A stretch of DNA of 64,000 nt from Pseudomonadota bacterium (GTDB lineage Bacteria > Pseudomonadota > Gammaproteobacteria > Steroidobacterales > Steroidobacteraceae). This document shows positions 59,234 to 64,000 of this stretch, one piece after another. How positions within the stretch are numbered: the first letter of the stretch is position 1; each line of letters opens with the position of its first letter. Both the position numbers and the translations under genes were made by a program. The notes under the pieces were generated by a model, which searched no databases, had not been told where the DNA came from, and was given only the letters and a program-made list of their open reading frames with translations. The stretch is taken from positions 1 to 64,000 of the forward strand of contig JAJZSQ010000004.1 in NCBI GenBank assembly GCA_021849615.1, in the 5' to 3' direction.

Positions 59234-61879
59234 ATGCAAAAAGCCACGTGGCGCGCCGCAGCGGCGCTGATGTCGGGAGTCATTGTGTGTGTCGCGTCGG
59301 CCGCGACCGCACCCGGGCCGGCCGCACCCGGGCCGGCGGCGCCCTGGCTCAATCCGAATCTCCCGGCGCGTCAGCGCGCCATCGATCTGGTGGGCCGCAT
59401 GACCCTGCGCGAGAAAGTCTCGCAACTGGTCAACGGCGCACGTGCCATCCCGAGTCTCGGCGTTCCGGCCTACAACTGGTGGAGCGAAGCGCTGCACGGG
59501 GTGATCGGTCACGGCACGACCGAGTTCCCCGAGCCGATGGGGCTCGCCGCGACGTTCGATGCCCCCGGGATCCGCGCCATGGCCAAAGCGATCAGCATCG
59601 AGGGCCGCATCCGCTACGCCGAGGCGGCCGCCCGCGGGCACGGCACCGGGATGTTTCACGGTCTCGACTTCTGGGCGCCCAACATCAACATCTGCCGCGA
59701 TCCGCGCTGGGGCCGCTGCCAGGAGACGTACGGGGAGGATCCGTTTCTCACCGGCCGTCTGGCGGTCGCCTACGTGCGCGGCCTGCAGGGCTCCAATCCG
59801 CACTACTACCGCGCGATCGCGACGCCGAAGCACTTCGATGCGTACAGCGGGCCTGAGCCGACCCGGCACTTCGCCGATGAGGACATCAGCCGCCACGCGC
59901 TCGAGGACACGTATCTGCCGGCTTTCCGTGCCGCGGTCGTGCATGGACACGCCGGCTCGGTGATGTGTGCCTACATCGCGGTCAACGGCCAGCCGGCCTG
60001 CGCCAACCATTTCCTGCTGCAGAAGATGCTGCGCGGACAGTGGCACTTCCACGGGTACGTCGTGTCGGACTGCGATGCGGTGCACGACATCTTCACCGGC
60101 CACCATTACCGGGCATCGCAGCCGGAAGCCTCGGCGATCTCGGTCGAGCGGGGCATGGACAACGAATGTGCGGACTTCGGCACCCCACACGGGGATGCGG
60201 ACTACACACCGTTTCTGCAGGCCGTGCAGGAGGGCTACCTGTCGGTGAGCGCGGTGAATCGCGCGCTGGTGAGGCTGTTCACCGCGCGGTTTCGTCTCGG
60301 GATGTTCGATCCGCCCGCGCTGGTGCCGTATGACCACATCAACCCCGACCGGCTGAACAGCCCGGCGCACCGCGCGCTCGCGCTGCGCCTCGCCGAGGAG
60401 TCGATGGTGCTGCTGAAGAACGACGGGGTGCTGCCGCTGAAGCGCACGGTGCGGCGCATCGCCGTTGTCGGACCGCTCGCGGACCAGACCGGCGTGCTGC
60501 TCGGCAACTACAGCGGCATGCCGAGCCGGGTGGTGACGGTGCTGCAGGGCCTGCGGGCGCAATTCCCGCACGCGAAAATCTCCTACGTCCCCGGCACCCA
60601 GTTCCTCGCCCATTCGGGCACGGTGGTCCCGGCCGGACTGTTCACCACCGCTGACGGTAAACCGGGCGTGCAGGTGCGCTATCAGTTCGCCGGTCGGAAT
60701 GCGCGCGCGGTCACGACCGTCGTGCCGGCGATCGACCTCGGTGCGCGCCACGGCGTGGCGCCGCCGGCGGGCGTGCTGCGCAGCGCCGAATGGAGCGGCT
60801 ATTTCACTGCGCCGCACTCCGGCTACTACCAGGTCGGCGTGCGCACCAACGGCGGGGCGAGCCTGACGCTCGGCGATGAACACATGATCCAGTCCTACAG
60901 TCCGGGTACGGACGTCGGACGGATTTATCTGCACAAGGGTCGTCGGATCCGCGTGCACATGACGTACGGGTATCACGGCGAGCATGCCCCGCAGGCGGCG
61001 CTCATCTGGGAGCGAGTCGACAATCGTCCCGATCCGGCCGCGCTGGCAGCGGCGCGACGGGCCGACGTCGTCATCGCAGTGGTCGGGCTCACCAGTCGTC
61101 TCGAGGGTGAGCAGATGCCCGTGCACGAGCCGGGTTTCGATGGTGGTGATCGCACGAGCCTCGCACTGCCGCGTCCGGAGGAGGCGCTGGTGCGCGAGGT
61201 GGCCAAAGCCGGCAAACCCCTGGTGGTGGTGCTGATGAATGGCAGCGCGCTCGCCGTGCCTTGGGAGAAGCACCATGCCGATGCGATTCTCGAAGCGTGG
61301 TACAGCGGCGAGGAGGGCGGTGCGGCGATCGCCGCGACGCTGAGCGGGCGCAATGATCCGTCCGGCCGGCTGCCCCTCACCTTCTACCGCAGCGTGCATC
61401 AGCTGCCGAATTTCCAGAGTTACTCGATGCGCGGGCGGACCTACCGGTACTTCAAGGGCAAGCCGCTCTGGCCGTTCGGCTACGGACTGAGTTACACCCA
61501 TTTCGGTTACAGCCATCTGCACCTGGCGCACACGCAGCTTCAGGCCGGCGAACCGCTGACGGTGTCTGCTGAGGTCACCAATACCGGGCCGCGCGCCGGA
61601 GAGGAAGTCGTACAGCTGTATCTGCAGTTCCCGCACGTGGCCGGTGCTCCGCTGCGGGCGCTGCGCGGCTTCACGCGCATCGACCTCAAGAGCGGACAGA
61701 GCCGGGTCGTACATTTCACGCTGTCGCGGCGGGATCTGAGCATGGTCACCGAGCGCGGACGGATCGTGGTCGCGCCAGGCCGCTACACGCTCTCGGTCGG
61801 TGGCGGACAGCCGGGTACGGGGGCTCCCGATGTGGCCGGACACTTCCGCATCGCCGGGGAAGTGACCCTGCCCGACTGA
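59234..61879 (+). CDS. Glycoside hydrolase family 3 (beta-xylosidase/glucosidase-like) with inserted PA14 domain, exported
   Basis: FWAPNINICRDPRWGRCQETYGEDPFL; nucleophile region GYVVSDCDAVHDIF; PA14-like SAEWSGYFTAPHSGYYQVGVRTNGGASLTLGD; C-terminal FnIII-like. Confidence 0.92.
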   Translation: MQKATWRAAAALMSGVIVCVASAATAPGPAAPGPAAPWLNPNLPARQRAIDLVGRMTLREKVSQLVNGARAIPSLGVPAYNWWSEALHGVIGHGTTEFPEPMGLAATFDAPGIRAMAKAISIEGRIRYAEAAARGHGTGMFHGLDFWAPNINICRDPRWGRCQETYGEDPFLTGRLAVAYVRGLQGSNPHYYRAIATPKHFDAYSGPEPTRHFADEDISRHALEDTYLPAFRAAVVHGHAGSVMCAYIAVNGQPACANHFLLQKMLRGQWHFHGYVVSDCDAVHDIFTGHHYRASQPEASAISVERGMDNECADFGTPHGDADYTPFLQAVQEGYLSVSAVNRALVRLFTARFRLGMFDPPALVPYDHINPDRLNSPAHRALALRLAEESMVLLKNDGVLPLKRTVRRIAVVGPLADQTGVLLGNYSGMPSRVVTVLQGLRAQFPHAKISYVPGTQFLAHSGTVVPAGLFTTADGKPGVQVRYQFAGRNARAVTTVVPAIDLGARHGVAPPAGVLRSAEWSGYFTAPHSGYYQVGVRTNGGASLTLGDEHMIQSYSPGTDVGRIYLHKGRRIRVHMTYGYHGEHAPQAALIWERVDNRPDPAALAAARRADVVIAVVGLTSRLEGEQMPVHEPGFDGGDRTSLALPRPEEALVREVAKAGKPLVVVLMNGSALAVPWEKHHADAILEAWYSGEEGGAAIAATLSGRNDPSGRLPLTFYRSVHQLPNFQSYSMRGRTYRYFKGKPLWPFGYGLSYTHFGYSHLHLAHTQLQAGEPLTVSAEVTNTGPRAGEEVVQLYLQFPHVAGAPLRALRGFTRIDLKSGQSRVVHFTLSRRDLSMVTERGRIVVAPGRYTLSVGGGQPGTGAPDVAGHFRIAGEVTLPD
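59308..59337 (+). repeat. 2 x 15-bp perfect tandem repeat after the signal peptide of GH3
   Basis: CGCACCCGGGCCGGC x2, encoding APGPA APGPA. Confidence 0.9.
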
Positions 61880-61970
61880 GCGGGGGCAGGGACAGGGCCG
61901 GCGCGGTGGTATCATCCCGTGCCACCGCGCCTGCGCCTCAGGGGGCGGTGCGCCGCCTGAGGACCCGGCC

Positions 61971-62420
61971 ATGACCGAACAGCACCCCGCCCGCGTGACG
62001 CTGCAGCAGCAGCGGGATTACCAATTCGACATCGAGTTCGCGCCGGGCATGGCGCACCTGAGCTCGGATGAAGCCGCTCCGCTCGGGGCCGGTACCGGGC
62101 CCTCGCCGGTGATGCTGCTGCTGGCGGCCGTGGGCAGTTGCATGAGCTCGAGCCTGTACTTCGCGCTCAGCAAGTTCAAGAACGACCCCGGCGCGATCCG
62201 CACCACCGCGAGCGGCACCCTCGGGCGCAACGAGGCCGGGCGGTTGCGGGTGGTGCACATCGACGTCGAGATTCACCTCGGCGCACCGGCTGCGAGCCTG
62301 CAGCACCTGGAGCGGGTGCTCGGACAGTTCGAGGAATTCTGCACGGTCGGGGCGAGTGTGCGCGCCGGGATTGCGACCGACGTCGCCGTGTTCGACGGCG
62401 CAGGCACCCGGCTCAAATGA
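61971..62420 (+). CDS. OsmC-family protein
   Basis: LGAGTGPSPVMLLLAAVGSCMSSSLYFALSKFK...LERVLGQFEEFCTVGASVRAGI. Confidence 0.88.
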   Translation: MTEQHPARVTLQQQRDYQFDIEFAPGMAHLSSDEAAPLGAGTGPSPVMLLLAAVGSCMSSSLYFALSKFKNDPGAIRTTASGTLGRNEAGRLRVVHIDVEIHLGAPAASLQHLERVLGQFEEFCTVGASVRAGIATDVAVFDGAGTRLK

Positions 62421-62460
62421 TCCCCGGCCGCGCAGCGTCGCGGCATCATCGGTGGCGCGC

Positions 62461-64000
62461 ATGATGGCGCTCGTCACCGAGCCTCCGAGTCAGCACCAGC
62501 GGCGCATCGCGGCGCTCAGCATCGGACTGTCGCTGCTGATTTTTCTGGCGCTGGCCCCCTTCGCCGACATTCCTTTCGGACACAGCCGGCTGTACCTGCC
62601 GGTGTACGAGTCCTCGCTGGTCATGTGCGACCTGTTGACCTGCGTGTTTCTGTTCGGGCAGTTCGCGCTGACGCGCTCCACCGGCGTGCTGATCCTCGCC
62701 GGCGGCTACCTGTTCAGCGCCGCGATGGCGCTGCTGCACGAACTGAGCTTCCCTGGCCTGTTCGCCCGCGCCGGGCTGCTCTGGGCCGGCGGGCAGACCA
62801 CCGCCTGGCTCTACTTCCTCTGGCACTTGGGGTTTCCGCTCGCCGTGATGGGGTTTGCCCTCACCGCCGAGCGGCCGCTGCGGGCGGCGTCGGCGGCCGC
62901 AACGCGCTGGCATGCGGCTGCGGCGGTGGTCGGAGCCCTTGCCGCTGCGGCGCTCGTGTTGCTCGTGTCCACGGCCGGTGTGCACCTGCTGCCGAAACTC
63001 ATGCACGGCAATCAGGACCGGCCGGCAAAATACGCCGTGGCCTGGGTGACCTGGCTGACGATCCTGGCCGCGCTGCCGGTGCTGTGGCGGCGCGTGCATT
63101 TCTCCGGATTGCACCTGTGGATGATGGTGGTGACCGTCGCGTGGGCCTGCGACCTGGCGCAGGCCGCGGTGTTCAACGCGGGGCGGTTTTCCTTCGGCTG
63201 GTACGCCGGACGGGCGTTCGGTCTGGTGGCCGCCTGCGTTCTGCTCGCGGTGATGATTCTCGAGAACGGTCGGCTCTATCGGCGCCTCGCCGAGGCGCAT
63301 GCGGCGGAGTCCGAGCAGCGGCGCCTCGCCGAGCAGCGCAGTGCTGAGCTGAATCGTCTCACCCAGGCGCTCGAGGCGCGCGTCGGGGCGCACACCGAGG
63401 AATTGTTGAGTGCGAACGAATCGCTGCGCCGCGCACGCGATGAGTTGCGCGCCGCGGCGACGCTCGGCAGCGCAGCGCGGGAATCGGAGCGCGCGCGGCT
63501 GGCGCGCGAACTGCACGATGAGCTCGGTCAGGCGCTCGTGATGTTGAAATACAAGCTCGCTGAACTCGAGACCTATTGCCGCGAGCGCGGTACGCCGATG
63601 GCCGACGAGGCCCACGGCATGCTCGCGCTGATCGACCAGACGATCGCTTCGGCGCGCCGCGTCGCGGCCGATCTGCGCCCGGCGGTGCTCGATGTCCTCG
63701 GTCTCGCCGCGGCCGCTCAGTGGCTGGTGGATGGCATTCGACAACTGCATTCGATCGAGGTACGGCTGCGGATCGAGCCGCCGCAGCTGCAGGTCGGTGA
63801 GCCCGGGGCCACAGTCGTGTTTCGTGTTCTGCAGGAGGCGCTGACCAACGTCGTGCGGCACGCGCAGGCGACCCAGGTCGACATCGAGATGATCGAGAGC
63901 GAGCGGGGCTTGACGCTGCGGATTCACGATGATGGCCGTGGGTTCGATACGGGACTGCCGCGCCGCGCCGATGCGCTCGGTCTGCTCGGGATGCGCGAGC
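62461..64000 (+). CDS. Sensor histidine kinase, MASE4-like membrane sensor, HisKA_3 and HATPase_c; truncated by window end
   Basis: PFADIPFGHSRLYLPVYESSLVMCDLLTCVFLFGQFALTRS...RLARELHDELGQALVMLKYKL...FRVLQEALTNVVRHAQATQVDIEM...IHDDGRGFD. Confidence 0.9.
   Translation, partial: MMALVTEPPSQHQRRIAALSIGLSLLIFLALAPFADIPFGHSRLYLPVYESSLVMCDLLTCVFLFGQFALTRSTGVLILAGGYLFSAAMALLHELSFPGLFARAGLLWAGGQTTAWLYFLWHLGFPLAVMGFALTAERPLRAASAAATRWHAAAAVVGALAAAALVLLVSTAGVHLLPKLMHGNQDRPAKYAVAWVTWLTILAALPVLWRRVHFSGLHLWMMVVTVAWACDLAQAAVFNAGRFSFGWYAGRAFGLVAACVLLAVMILENGRLYRRLAEAHAAESEQRRLAEQRSAELNRLTQALEARVGAHTEELLSANESLRRARDELRAAATLGSAARESERARLARELHDELGQALVMLKYKLAELETYCRERGTPMADEAHGMLALIDQTIASARRVAADLRPAVLDVLGLAAAAQWLVDGIRQLHSIEVRLRIEPPQLQVGEPGATVVFRVLQEALTNVVRHAQATQVDIEMIESERGLTLRIHDDGRGFDTGLPRRADALGLLGMRE

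Noticed and set aside
59177-61972. 931-aa minus-strand ORF antisense to GH3
   Set aside because: Stop-poor antisense frame in high-GC DNA; no recognisable motif; GH3 is unambiguous.

Overview
GC-rich proteobacterial chromosome segment, gammaproteobacterium-like by gene order. The first ~33 kb is a conserved housekeeping block: nadK(partial, -), hrcA, grpE-dnaK-dnaJ, dapB, carAB, greA, yhbY(-), rlmE-ftsH-folP-glmM-tpiA-secG, tRNA-Leu(GAG) and a full nuoABCDEFGHIJKLMN operon. The second half is accessory or metabolic. It holds a MarR regulator coupled to a small membrane protein and divergent from hmgA-fahA, an orphan conserved-looking protein, a His/Trp/Gly-rich exported protein, a heptosyltransferase-MBL pair, and a 2-hydroxycarboxylate transporter followed by an ECF sigma/FecR/STN-TonB receptor locus. 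Further on are a TVP38-sterol desaturase pair, an AcpA-like phosphoesterase with a di-heme peroxidase, a Tat-exported AniA-like copper nitrite reductase, GNAT, HxlR/GST, an esterase-GH51 pair divergent from a GH3 (PA14) enzyme, OsmC, and a MASE4-type histidine kinase cut by the window end. I found no CRISPR array, rRNA, transposase or prophage. The most notable non-coding signals are: (i) a xyl-box/LacI-like operator between GH51 and GH3; (ii) a perfect palindrome upstream of nirK; (iii) a 16-bp stem containing the annotated start codon of the heptosyltransferase; (iv) long perfect GC hairpins with little or no T-tract at gene 3' ends, one of which encodes matching C-termini of two convergent genes; (v) a strong hairpin in the carA leader. 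All names are assigned by reading motifs; no database search was run.
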